Part shown: one piece after another, positions 34,430-42,374 of the stretch
Position numbering within the stretch: the stretch's first letter is position 1
Layout of the letters: the number at the start of each line of letters is the position of its first letter
Source of the DNA: Streptomonospora mangrovi
GTDB taxonomy: Bacteria; Actinomycetota; Actinomycetes; Streptosporangiales; Streptosporangiaceae
Length of the DNA stretch: 64,000 nucleotides
Assembly: GCF_027604915.1 (NCBI RefSeq)
Contig: NZ_JAJAQC010000001.1
Location: 124,001 to 188,000 of the forward strand
Direction of reading: 5' to 3'
Position numbers and translations under genes: made by a program
Notes under the pieces: model-generated
The model's input: only the letters and a program-made list of their open reading frames with translations
Database searches by the model: none
Told to the model about the DNA's origin: nothing

Positions 34430-35185
34430 TCAGGCGTCGGTGCGGTAGAAGTCGGCAAGGCGGACTCGGTCGCCTCGCCACACGGTGCGCACGGCGCGGG
34501 TCGGCGCTGCGGCGGTGTGGGTCTCGTCGTGGCACAACACCACGGCTCCGGGGCCGAGGTGGCGGGCTTCCCCGGGGGTGGCGGTGCGGGCGGTGGTGTG
34601 GGTCAGCACACTGTCGGCCTCGTCTGGGCGGCCGGTGTCGTAGACGGTGCGCAAGCCGATCACGGCGTCGGCGTCTCCCTCGCACAAGAGATAACGGGTC
34701 ACGGCGGCGGCCTCGGCGTCGATGCGGAGGGCGATGTCGGCGGGGGGCTCCTCGGTGCTGGGGCCGCTGAGGTGGCGCATGGTGAGGTCGGCGTCTCCGG
34801 GGCCGGGTGCTTCGGCGGGGGCCAGGCGCCGCGCCGAATGGGTCCGCCGCCGCGCCCGCGCGGCCTCGGGCGGGACCTGTGTGACGTAGGTGCCGTGGCC
34901 TTGGCGAGCTTCAGCGATCCCCTCGTGTACGAGCTGGCGCAGCACTGCGCGTCCGGTCCGGTCCCCGACGCGGTAGCGCCGCGCGATGTCTAGGGAGCTG
35001 GGGAGCTGCGCGCCGGGAGGGTAGGTGCCCGCGCGGATGGCCTGGCGCAGCTCGTCGGCGATGGGGACATGGCGATAGGGGCGCTTGGGCGGGGTCTCTT
35101 CCACGGCGGGTTCCTCCCGGGGCGAAAAATTCGCGTTGACGATCAGAGGTCCGTCCATCCAGCATCTCAAGGGACGGACAGACAT
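34430..35185 (-). CDS. second GntR-family regulator (UTRA type)
   Basis: A 251-residue regulator. The winged helix (about 34-95) reads YRHVPIADELRQAIRAGTYPPGAQLPSSLDIARRYRVGDRTGRAVLRQLVHEGIAEARQGHGTYVTQ, and a UTRA-like domain follows. ATG 35185 has AGGAG 8 bp upstream; ATG 35158 is an alternative that leaves more promoter space before the divergent operon. Divergent from the SCO3933-traB-rep operon, whose promoter it most likely represses through the TCCGTCC repeats. It lacks obvious sequence identity to the first GntR, so the element has two separate switches. Confidence 0.82.
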   Translation of the reverse strand: MSVRPLRCWMDGPLIVNANFSPREEPAVEETPPKRPYRHVPIADELRQAIRAGTYPPGAQLPSSLDIARRYRVGDRTGRAVLRQLVHEGIAEARQGHGTYVTQVPPEAARARRRTHSARRLAPAEAPGPGDADLTMRHLSGPSTEEPPADIALRIDAEAAAVTRYLLCEGDADAVIGLRTVYDTGRPDEADSVLTHTTARTATPGEARHLGPGAVVLCHDETHTAAAPTRAVRTVWRGDRVRLADFYRTDA

Positions 35186-35190
35186 CCGTC
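35136..35190 (+). promoter_or_regulatory. promoter of the transfer/replication operon with TCCGTC repeats
   Basis: TTGACG (35136-35141) with a weak -10 (CAGCAT, 35160-35165; 18-bp spacer). TCCGTCC (35150-35156), GGACGGA (35172-35178) and TCCGTC (35185-35190) form overlapping inverted repeats across this promoter and the start of the divergent GntR gene: the probable operator. Confidence 0.5.
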
Positions 35191-35216
35191 GATCTCCTGA
35201 GAGTAAGGACCTGGCC

Positions 35217-35576
35217 ATGCGTTTTCCAGTGGATTCCGCCCGCCTGCGCTTCCGCATCGCTGTCCCGGCACGGCCGGATGTGGATTTCACCTCCGGTGAG
35301 GTCAAGCGCCGCGACAACCGCTCGGTCTGGGTGCTGAGCCTGACCGTGATGGATGGCTCGGACGTGGAAGTGATTCGCGTTCGCACCACTGACGCGGGGG
35401 TGGAAGCTCTTCAGCAGGACGATGCGGTGGCGGTGGCTGGGCTGTCGGTCCTGCACTGGGCGATGGGCGACAGGTCGGGCATGTCGTTCCAGGCGGAGTC
35501 CGTCACGCCCACCGCCGCTACCGTGGGCAAGGGCGCGGCCACGGGTGGTGCCGCTTCGTCGGCGGGTGCGAAGTGA
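35217..35576 (+). CDS. SCO3933 family regulatory protein
   Basis: A 119-residue protein matching the SCO3933-type protein found in actinomycete integrative elements (PVDSARLRFRIAVPARP, FTSGEVKRRDNRSVWVLSLTVMDGSDVEVIRVRTTDAG, then GMSFQAESVTP). The body is predicted beta-rich; the tail is Ala/Gly. First gene of the long plus-strand operon, ATG at 35217 after AAGGAC. Family members are thought to regulate or assist transfer functions; the mechanism is unproven. Its stop overlaps the next start (GTGA). Confidence 0.75.
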   Translation: MRFPVDSARLRFRIAVPARPDVDFTSGEVKRRDNRSVWVLSLTVMDGSDVEVIRVRTTDAGVEALQQDDAVAVAGLSVLHWAMGDRSGMSFQAESVTPTAATVGKGAATGGAASSAGAK

Positions 35577-35839
35577 GTACGGCAACGGTGACGGTGAGTC
35601 TGGCGGGTCCGGTGGCGGCGGTGGCGCACGTGGCCGATGGGGCGCGGGTGCTGGTGGTCGATGACGGCGCGGTGTCGCTGCGCCTGGACCTGTCGCAGGT
35701 GGCCGAGGGCGACGCGGCGACGCTGGTCCACGGGCTGATGCGGGCCGCTGGCGAGATCGGCGACGCGGTCGGGGCGCTGGTGCACCCCACGCTTCCCCCG
35801 CCGCCCTACGCGGTGGACACCGACTGGGAGTCGCGATGA
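35573..35839 (+). CDS. small element protein, 88 aa
   Basis: GTG 35573 overlaps the preceding stop, and its own stop overlaps the next ATG (ATGA). Sequence VTVSLAGPVAAVAHVADGARVLVVDDGAVSLRLDLSQVAEGDAATLVHGLMRAAGEIGDAVGALV suggests a small alpha/beta protein without membrane segments. The position between the SCO3933-type gene and the translocase points to a transfer accessory, but no family is recognised. Confidence 0.65.
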   Translation: MSTATVTVSLAGPVAAVAHVADGARVLVVDDGAVSLRLDLSQVAEGDAATLVHGLMRAAGEIGDAVGALVHPTLPPPPYAVDTDWESR

Positions 35840-37248
35840 CCCGCGATGCCGAACGCCGTCCGGTGGGGCTGGGGCCTCTGGTGGACACCCCCGAACCCGT
35901 CACCCGCACGCGTGAGACCGCCGCGTCGTGGCTGGGTGCGCACGTGGTGCGGAGGGCCTGGCTGTGGCGCCGGGAACTGCTGCTGCTGGGGGCTGTGGCC
36001 GCCGCCGCGCTGGGGCCGGTGGCCATCGCAGGCCACAGCGGTGCGTGGGTGCGCGGCGCGGTGGCGGGCGCGGCTGCGGTCGTGGTGGCGGCGGCGGTGG
36101 CCGTGGGGGTCCCGGTGCTGCGGCGCGGCCTTCGCGCCTGGCTGTGGGCGGGGCGTATCCGCCGCCGGTGGGATGCCGCGTGCCGGTGGGCGGGCCTGGC
36201 CACAGCCTCGGCCCGCATCCCGCGCGTGCGGTCGGCGCGGGCCTGCCCGGCGGGTGAGCGCCTGATGGTGCGCCTGCCCGCCGGGTCCTCCACGGCGGAT
36301 CTGGAGAAGGCGGCCGATCGGGTGGCGGTGGCGCTGGATGTAAGGGAGGTGAAGGTACGCCGTAACCCGTCTTCGGCACGCTTCCCCGAAGTGGACGTAG
36401 TCCGCTCCGACCCCTACCGCGACTCCCAGGGAAATCCGGTGAGCATCGTCTCTCCCCTGGCGGATGCGGCGCGGTGGGATCTGTGGTCGGGTGTCCCGGT
36501 GGGTCGTGATGACCTGGGGCAGATGGTGACGGTGCGGCTCATGGGGAGAAACGCCATTGTCGGCGGTGAACCTGAAGCCGGAAAATCAGTGGCCATGTCC
36601 AGCTTCCTTGCCGCCGCGTGCCTTGACCCCGCCGCCGACATTTTCGCGATCGACGCCAAACGCGTGGAGCTTTCGCTGTGGCGGCACCGCCTGAGCGCAT
36701 TCGTGACCACGTCGATTGATGACGCTATCGCGCTCGTGGAAACACTCATATCCGACATGGATGACCGGTACGAGAAACTGGAGTCGGACGGCCTGCGCAA
36801 TGTGACCCCGGACATGGGGTGGCGCACAAAAATCCTCGCTATTGACGAACTCAGGTTTTTCACCGCCTATCCCGAGAAGCGGTCGAGGGACAAATTCAAC
36901 CTGCTGCTGATCGATCTGGTCGCGCGGTGCCGCGCGGTGGGCATGGCGGTCCTGGCGGGAACCCAGCGACCCAGTTCAGACGTGGTGCCCACGTCGCTGC
37001 GCGACATCATGGGCCTGCGGTGGGCGATGCGGTGCGCCACGCGCGATGCCTCCGACACCATTCTCGGAGCGGGCTGGGCGACGGAAGGATACTCGGCGGC
37101 GAACATCGACGCCGCCGACCGGGGAATAGGACTGCTGCTAGCGGAAGGCGGAGTACCGATGCGGCTGAAAAGCGCATGGCTATCGGATCAGGAAATCGCG
37201 CGCATTGTGGCGCGGGGGATCGAGTGCAAGGGAGGCGCGATGACGTAG
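35836..37248 (+). CDS. FtsK/SpoIIIE-like DNA translocase (TraB/TraSA type)
   Basis: A 470-residue ATPase expected to move double-stranded element DNA between mycelial cells. The N-terminal third is membrane-associated (LLLLGAVAAAALGPVAIAG and AAAVVVAAAVAVGVPVL, about 50-95). The Walker A motif is GGEPEAGKSVAMS near residues 240-252, Walker B ILAIDEL near 335-341, and an FtsK-style AGTQRPSSDVVPTSLR follows near 375. The 3' half is visibly richer in A/T third positions than the 5' half and the host genes, a sign of foreign origin or mosaic structure. Start ATGA overlap with the previous gene. Confidence 0.85.
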   Translation: MTRDAERRPVGLGPLVDTPEPVTRTRETAASWLGAHVVRRAWLWRRELLLLGAVAAAALGPVAIAGHSGAWVRGAVAGAAAVVVAAAVAVGVPVLRRGLRAWLWAGRIRRRWDAACRWAGLATASARIPRVRSARACPAGERLMVRLPAGSSTADLEKAADRVAVALDVREVKVRRNPSSARFPEVDVVRSDPYRDSQGNPVSIVSPLADAARWDLWSGVPVGRDDLGQMVTVRLMGRNAIVGGEPEAGKSVAMSSFLAAACLDPAADIFAIDAKRVELSLWRHRLSAFVTTSIDDAIALVETLISDMDDRYEKLESDGLRNVTPDMGWRTKILAIDELRFFTAYPEKRSRDKFNLLLIDLVARCRAVGMAVLAGTQRPSSDVVPTSLRDIMGLRWAMRCATRDASDTILGAGWATEGYSAANIDAADRGIGLLLAEGGVPMRLKSAWLSDQEIARIVARGIECKGGAMT

Positions 37249-37302
37249 GGAACCAACTTTAGGGCCGCCCCTCGGCCCGGACACCGGGAATGGAAAAAAA
37301 CA

Positions 37303-37569
37303 ATGAACCCCCCAGATATCATCCGCGCGTACAGCGTAGCCGACGATTTCGCTTCCTTTGACATCCCTACCGACCGCATGGCGTCCGCCGTTCTCCACGC
37401 GCTGTTCCGGGAGGATTCGCCGCTGGCGGCTGGCGTGGTGGCGGCCTACCTGCGGCTGCCGCGCGACCGGGGCGGGTACGGGGCGATCGCGCTGAGCGAA
37501 GGTGACGTTGAGGCGCTACGAGCCGAGGTGGTGCGGCAGGGGCGCGTGATCCTGGCGGCAGAACAGTAG
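37303..37569 (+). CDS. small element protein, 88 aa
   Basis: ATG 37303 in a local AT-rich leader. Sequence IIRAYSVADDFASFDIPTDRMASAVLHALFREDSPLAAGVVAAYLRLPRDRGGYGAIALSEGDVEALRAEVVRQGRVILAAEQ: soluble, helical. No family recognised. Between the translocase and the replication genes, 54 bp after the former. Confidence 0.6.
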   Translation: MNPPDIIRAYSVADDFASFDIPTDRMASAVLHALFREDSPLAAGVVAAYLRLPRDRGGYGAIALSEGDVEALRAEVVRQGRVILAAEQ

Positions 37570-37646
37570 ATGACCCTGCGGGCCGGATGGCTTGGCGGTC
37601 CCCGGCCCGCAGGTCCCTATCCCTGAGCAAGGAAGGTGCATCCAGC

Positions 37647-37688
37647 ATGCCCGAAAACACGGCGTATCACATGGGCGGGTGGTCGTGA
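37647..37688 (+). CDS. 13-codon ORF coupled to the next gene
   Basis: ATG 37647 encodes a 13-residue peptide (MPENTAYHMGGWS) preceded by GGAAGG. Its TGA shares bases with the next ATG (TGATG at 37686-37690). The downstream gene has no good site of its own, so this short ORF may be a translational leader. Expression is not proven. Confidence 0.35.
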   Translation: MPENTAYHMGGWS

Positions 37689-37945
37689 TGCCGACCCCCA
37701 TCGGACGGCGCATCGATGACGCGGAGCGGGTGCGGCGCGAACTGGGCGAGACGCCGCCCGGCGCGGCCTACCCCGTGCGGGGAGACCTGCCGCCGCTGGC
37801 ACGGGAGACCGTCGCGGAGATCGCACGCATCCTGGAGCGGGCGGGCTGGCCACCGATCCGCCACCAGGACGACTATGTGCGCCTCATCCTGGCGCTGCGG
37901 TGGGTCGCCTCCGATGTGGCGCCGCGCGTGCGGAGTTCCCGGTGA
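37688..37945 (+). CDS. small element protein, 85 aa
   Basis: ATG 37688 gives MPTPIGRRIDDAERVRRELGETPPGAAYPVRGDLPPLARETVAEIARILERAGWPPIRHQDDYVRLILALRWVASDVAPRVRSSR. Its end resembles the next protein in style (PPI...DxxRLxxxLxRxL), so the two may be diverged paralogues. GTGA overlap with the next gene. Function unknown. Confidence 0.62.
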   Translation: MPTPIGRRIDDAERVRRELGETPPGAAYPVRGDLPPLARETVAEIARILERAGWPPIRHQDDYVRLILALRWVASDVAPRVRSSR

Positions 37946-38271
37946 GCGGGGGGTTCCCGCCGCCGGAGAGCGGGCGCTACCGCCAGGAGCGGCGGCCGGT
38001 GGTGCCGGGCCGGCTGCCCGAGGTGCCGCGCCCGGCCGGGGCCTCCTACCCCATCCCCATGCCGGATCTCAGGGAGCGCGACCTTGAGTTCGAGCGGCTT
38101 CTCGAAGACATCATGCGGGCGGTAGGGCGGCGGCGGTTCCCGCCGATCGTGTCGGACCGCGACAGGGTCAGGCTGTCGGTGTTCCTGTGGCGCTTCCTCT
38201 ACCACCCGGGCTGGCCTGATCTGCGCTCCACACGTGAGCGCGAGGCACAGGAAGGGCGGCGCCGTGGGTGA
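37942..38271 (+). CDS. small element protein, 109 aa
   Basis: GTG 37942 overlapping the previous stop. The N-terminal third is Pro/Gly-rich, the rest reads RDLEFERLLEDIMRAVGRRRFPPIVSDRDRVRLSVFLWRFLYHPGWPDL, related in pattern to the protein before it. Overlaps the replication initiator start by 8 bp. Function unknown. Confidence 0.62.
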   Translation: MSGGFPPPESGRYRQERRPVVPGRLPEVPRPAGASYPIPMPDLRERDLEFERLLEDIMRAVGRRRFPPIVSDRDRVRLSVFLWRFLYHPGWPDLRSTREREAQEGRRRG

Positions 38272-39721
38272 TGCTCCGGGGCTGGCCGCGCTGCTGGCGC
38301 GGGTGAGCGCCGCCGACTACGACGCCTGGCGCCGCCAGGTGGTGCGCGCCGGACACTGCGTGGCGCCGGTGCGGGTACGTGGCCACGCCTCGGCGGTGGA
38401 CACGGCCACGGGAGAGGTGCAGGCGTCCTTCGCCACGGCGGATCAGCCGGACGGGCTGCTGCTGCTGGCCTGCGGGGACCGGCGGGCAGCCGTCTGCCCG
38501 CCGTGCGCGGCCGTCTACCGCCGCGACATGGTCCACCTGGTCGGGTCTGGTCTGGTGGGGCGGGGCGGTGAGGCGGCGGTCCCCGCTGAAGTGGCAGACC
38601 ACCCGCGTGTGTTCATGACCCTAACCGCGCCGTCGTTTGGTCCTGTTCACCGGGCGTCGGCCGGTCCCTGTCGGCTGCCGCCCGGCCCACGGCGACGGTG
38701 CCGCCATGGGGTGCCAGCAGATTGCGGGCTGGTCCACGAAGCGGACCATCCGGTGGTCGGGACGCCGCTTTGCGCTGCCTGCTACGACTACACCACTAAT
38801 GTGCTGTGGCACCTGATGGCGCCGGAGCTGTGGCGGCGGACGACGATCGCTGTGGGCCGGGAGCTGGCGCGCGCGGCCTCGACGCGGCTGGGGCGGCGGG
38901 TGAGCGTGACCGCCCTGCGCGACGTGCTCCGCGTCAGTTACGTCAAGATCGCGGAGTTCCAGAAGCGGGGCGCGGTGCACTTCCACGCGATCCTTCGCCT
39001 TGACGGCGTGGATCCGGCTGACCGCTCCCGGATCGTGGCGCCCCCGGCCTGGGCCACGTCCGGGCTGCTGCGCGAAGCGGTGGCGGGGGCGGTCGGCCGT
39101 GCCTCGGTGGCGATGCCGTCACCGGATGGGCGGATGCGGGTGGCCGCTTGGGGCCGCCAGGTCGATATCCGCGACATCACCGGCGGCGACGCTAAGCGCC
39201 TGGCGGGCTACCTGGCGAAGTACACCACCAAGACCGCCTCGGACGCGGTGGGCGCGGATGCGGCGCTGGCGCGGCGGCTCCACGTGCTGCATCCGACAGC
39301 GCTTCGCCGCCAGGTCGGCCCGCACCTGGCGCAAATGGTGGCCACGGCGTGGAAGCTGGGTGGGCAACCGGGGCTGGAAGCCCTGCGCCGGTGGGCGCAC
39401 CAGTTGGGATATCGCGGTCACTTCGCCACGAAAAGCCGGGTGTACGCCATGACTCTAGGCGCGCTGCGGGAGGCGCGGCGGGCCTGGCGGCGCCGGGAGC
39501 GCGCCCGGTCGGGAACGTCCGACGTGTGGGGCTCGGCCGGGGCGGTGGTGGTGGGCGACTGGGCCTATGCGGGGCGGGGCTATGTCGGCATAGCCGACGC
39601 CGCGAAGGTCGCGCTGATGGCCGAGGAAGCTGATATCGCACGGGCGGACATCCGCCATCTGAAACGCGTAGAAAAGGAGATGCGTTTCTGGGGTGCGTCC
39701 CCTGTCTTAGCCGCCGCCTGA
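38264..39721 (+). CDS. RepSA-like rolling-circle replication initiator (HUH type)
   Basis: A 485-residue initiator. A Cys-rich N-terminal region (CPPCAAVY, CRLPPGPRRRCRHG, CAACYDY) suggests a zinc-binding domain. The metal-binding HUH is HFH in KIAEFQKRGAVHFHAILRLD (about residue 238-241), and the nicking Tyr is probably in LAGYLAKYTTKT (about 312-320). This is the layout of pSAM2 RepSA and of actinomycete element initiators. It would nick an origin and start rolling-circle copying after excision. The GTG 38264 with AGGAAGGG upstream is preferred over the earlier in-frame ATG. Confidence 0.85.
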   Translation: MGDAPGLAALLARVSAADYDAWRRQVVRAGHCVAPVRVRGHASAVDTATGEVQASFATADQPDGLLLLACGDRRAAVCPPCAAVYRRDMVHLVGSGLVGRGGEAAVPAEVADHPRVFMTLTAPSFGPVHRASAGPCRLPPGPRRRCRHGVPADCGLVHEADHPVVGTPLCAACYDYTTNVLWHLMAPELWRRTTIAVGRELARAASTRLGRRVSVTALRDVLRVSYVKIAEFQKRGAVHFHAILRLDGVDPADRSRIVAPPAWATSGLLREAVAGAVGRASVAMPSPDGRMRVAAWGRQVDIRDITGGDAKRLAGYLAKYTTKTASDAVGADAALARRLHVLHPTALRRQVGPHLAQMVATAWKLGGQPGLEALRRWAHQLGYRGHFATKSRVYAMTLGALREARRAWRRRERARSGTSDVWGSAGAVVVGDWAYAGRGYVGIADAAKVALMAEEADIARADIRHLKRVEKEMRFWGASPVLAAA

Positions 39722-39756
39722 CCATTCCTCCCGCACACAGAAAAGGTGCCTCACCC

Positions 39757-41679
39757 ATGCCGAAAATCAGGAGAATAGTCGGCTTTCTACTGCTCATCGC
39801 GGCGGTTTTCGCGGTGCCGTCCTCGGCTTCTGCCATGTCGCGCATTCCGGGGTGCGAGGGGGAGCCGACCCCCGTCGTGGAGTCCACGGCCGATGGAATG
39901 CAGGGCTATTTCGACGCGCCCCTGGGGTGGACTCCCCAGCCGGTGTCGGTTGGCCGTGGCGGTAATTCCGACACCACGCGCTACGAACTGGTTACCGCGT
40001 CCTACTGGCAAGAAATCGGAATCGCTGGCATGGGGTGGCACACCATCCGCGATTCGTGCATCGACCACATGGCGGACGCACCCATTTCGGGGATCGCTAA
40101 CCTGATGTGGCTGTGCGCTCGGGGAATATCGCTGGTGTCGATCACCCTTTATGAATGGGCAGCCAGCGGGGACGCTCTATCGGGTCTGGAAACGCTGGTG
40201 GTCGCTGGTGTGGAAGGGCTCCGCCGCGCGGTGTGGGGGCCTTTCCTGGCGGTGGTCGTGGTGCTGGGTGCGGTGTGGATGGGGTGGTGGGGGCTGGTCC
40301 GCCAGCGGCCTTCGGTGACCGTGGAAGGGGCGGCGTGGATGGTGGCCGCGACGGTGCTGGGGGTGTGGGTGGTCTCCTCACCTGGCACGATCGTGGATAC
40401 AGCAGGGCGGGCAACCCTGCTCGGCGCCGACATCGCACACATCGCGCTGGGGCCGGTGCGGGCGGCGGCCACGGGCGCGCCGGAGTGTCCTGCTGACCGT
40501 GGCGGGGTCCTGGCACAGGGCGCGGACTCCGGGTGGTCGGGGCGCGAGATCACCGTTCAGACCCACGCGGAGAATCTGTGGTCGGGGCTGGTGTGCCGAC
40601 CGTGGATCGCTGGCCAATTCGGTAATTCCGAGGCGGGCCGCGTGGTTGAGGTCGAATTTGCGAGCGACCTGATTGCCGCGCAATCGGTGGGGCGTTCAAC
40701 GACGCACCACATAGCCGATGGTCGCCTTAACGCGACGGCGGTATATGAGTCCAAGGCGGCCGGTTTCGAGGACCTTTCAGAACGCCTTGAAGAGGACCAC
40801 CCGCAGGTTTATCCGCTTTATGCGGGGGATCGTCCGTGGGACCGTGTCGGTGTCGCGGGAATGGCGCTGGTCGCCTCTATATGCGCGGGCGGGCTGCTGT
40901 TCATAGTGGCTCTGAGTTCGCTGGTGGCGCAGATGGCGTTCTTTCTCCTGCTGCTCCTGGCCCCGGTGTTCTGCGTGCTTGGCGTTCACCCCGGGCGGGG
41001 CCGGACGCTCCTGATCCGGTGGGTCGAAACAACACTGGGGATTCTGCTTCGACAAATAGTGCTCCACCTGCTGCTGATGCTGCTGGTTGAGGTCTACATC
41101 ACCATTCTCGGATGGGAAATGTCGTGGGGTGGTCAAATGGTGGTGCTCACGCTGGCGACGCTCGCCCTGCTGCTGTACCGGCGACGGCTGACCGACATCG
41201 TGTCCTCGGTGACGGCGCAGACCGCACCGCACCGTGCGGGGGCTCAGGTGGTCCGGGCGGGGGTGGCGGGTGCGGTCGGGGGTGCGGGCGCGGCCGGGCT
41301 CATGGGGGCGCGCGGCGCACGGGGCGCGCCAGGGCGTGAGGGCGCCTCGGGAAGTGTGCGCCGTGGTCGGGTGTCGTGGCGGAAGTCCGGTGGACAGGGG
41401 CAGCGGCGGCCTGGGCGCGGTGCCGGGGCGGGGCAGCCTCAGCAGCGCGCGGATCGGCCTACCGGTTCGGCTGGCCAGCAGCGCCCGGCGGACCCGCCGC
41501 CGGACCGGGCGTCCGGCCCGGGGCGCGGGCACACCGGCCGTGGCGACTCAGCGGATCCGGGTGGGTCGGGGCGGCGGCGCTCGACGTGGGCGGCGCCGCG
41601 CCTGCCGGGGCGCGATCCCTCTCCCCCGGCGCACCGTGACCCTTCGCCCCGGCCTCGGGATGGCGGGGAGGGGCGGTGA
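39757..41679 (+). CDS. polytopic membrane protein, VirB6/TrbL-like
   Basis: A 640-residue protein with a signal peptide (1-27, FLLLIAAVFAVPSSASA), an exported stretch, and membrane segments near 165-185, 195-212, 365-390, 395-415 and 440-475. A long Arg/Gly/Pro-rich cytoplasmic tail follows (about 495-640). The arrangement (SLVAQMAFFLLLLLAPVFCVLGVHPGRGRTLLIRWVETTLGILLRQIVLHLLLMLL) resembles TrbL/VirB6 mating-pore proteins. pSAM2-class elements move DNA with TraB alone, so such a component is unusual. Function by analogy only. ATG at 39757 with AAAAGG upstream. Confidence 0.65.
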   Translation: MPKIRRIVGFLLLIAAVFAVPSSASAMSRIPGCEGEPTPVVESTADGMQGYFDAPLGWTPQPVSVGRGGNSDTTRYELVTASYWQEIGIAGMGWHTIRDSCIDHMADAPISGIANLMWLCARGISLVSITLYEWAASGDALSGLETLVVAGVEGLRRAVWGPFLAVVVVLGAVWMGWWGLVRQRPSVTVEGAAWMVAATVLGVWVVSSPGTIVDTAGRATLLGADIAHIALGPVRAAATGAPECPADRGGVLAQGADSGWSGREITVQTHAENLWSGLVCRPWIAGQFGNSEAGRVVEVEFASDLIAAQSVGRSTTHHIADGRLNATAVYESKAAGFEDLSERLEEDHPQVYPLYAGDRPWDRVGVAGMALVASICAGGLLFIVALSSLVAQMAFFLLLLLAPVFCVLGVHPGRGRTLLIRWVETTLGILLRQIVLHLLLMLLVEVYITILGWEMSWGGQMVVLTLATLALLLYRRRLTDIVSSVTAQTAPHRAGAQVVRAGVAGAVGGAGAAGLMGARGARGAPGREGASGSVRRGRVSWRKSGGQGQRRPGRGAGAGQPQQRADRPTGSAGQQRPADPPPDRASGPGRGHTGRGDSADPGGSGRRRSTWAAPRLPGRDPSPPAHRDPSPRPRDGGEGR

Positions 41680-42178
41680 GGGGCCGCTGCGCCGCCGCCC
41701 CTGGTCCTGTGGGCCTGGGGTGGTGGTGCCGCGGCGCCCGCCGGGGTGGTGTGCTCGCGGTAAGCCGGGGGGTGTGTGGTGGTGACGGCCTGGGCCGGCT
41801 GCCCCCCGCCCCTGGGTGCTTCGCCCGGCGCGGCGGCCGGCGCGGGCCGGACCGCGCCCGCCCCCTCAGCCACAGCGGCGCACCGCCGGAAATGGGCGCG
41901 CGAAGCGCGGCGATAAAGCCGTAACCGCACTTTTCCCACCCTCATTCGGCAGTGGAACAGAAAATGCTGCGCGCGAAGCGCGTCGATTGCACCTCGGCTT
42001 CGCCGGGTGAAGGGGTGGGTGGTCGGGGGACGGACGGTGGCACGCCCCCCGCGTTTCCTGTCAAGCGTTACAAAGAAATTTCCTGAGAAAGTCGTTGGCC
42101 AGCATCGGACAAAAATTCATGTGCGTTTTCCCGTGCGCGCTCTTTGGCCCGTGACTGGCCCGTGGAAAGGCAGTCGAT
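41680..42178. other. non-coding region before xis, with repeats
   Basis: About 500 bp without a supportable gene. It contains two 14-bp copies of GCGCGCGAAGCGCG (41896-41909 and 41969-41982), which are themselves partly palindromic, and an A/T-rich stretch (41925-41970 and 42060-42130). Plausible place for integrase arm sites, origin or xis control. Confidence 0.5.
42145..42164 (+). promoter_or_regulatory. 11-bp-spaced direct repeats upstream of xis
   Basis: TGGCCCGTG at 42145-42153 and again at 42156-42164, one helical turn apart, immediately before the xis ribosome binding site (GGAAAGG). Direct repeats of this size suit a BldC- or Xis-type protein. Confidence 0.45.
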
Positions 42179-42370
42179 GTGAGACAAGAAAAGGCACTGA
42201 CCGTAGCTGAGATGGCGTCTGAGCTGGGGTTTCATCGCTCTACCCTTTATCGCTGGATCTACCTAGGGTGCGGTCCTAAATGCTTTCAGTCGCCTGGTGG
42301 ACACCTCCGCGTGTGGAGATCGGATTTCCTAGAATGGTGTGAGCATCACAACCTATCCCCCGAGGGGTGA
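42179..42370 (+). CDS. xis: excisionase (Xis), MerR-like helix-turn-helix
   Basis: A 63-residue DNA-binding protein: ALTVAEMASELGFHRSTLYRWIYLGCGPKCFQSPGGHLRVWRSDFLEWCEHH, the usual excisionase fold (helix-turn-helix plus wing GGHLRVWRSD). It would bend attachment-site DNA and direct the integrase toward excision. GTG 42179 with GGAAAGG 9 bp upstream. It ends 4 bp before the integrase start, so the two are co-expressed. Confidence 0.85.
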   Translation: MRQEKALTVAEMASELGFHRSTLYRWIYLGCGPKCFQSPGGHLRVWRSDFLEWCEHHNLSPEG

Positions 42371-42374
42371 TTCT

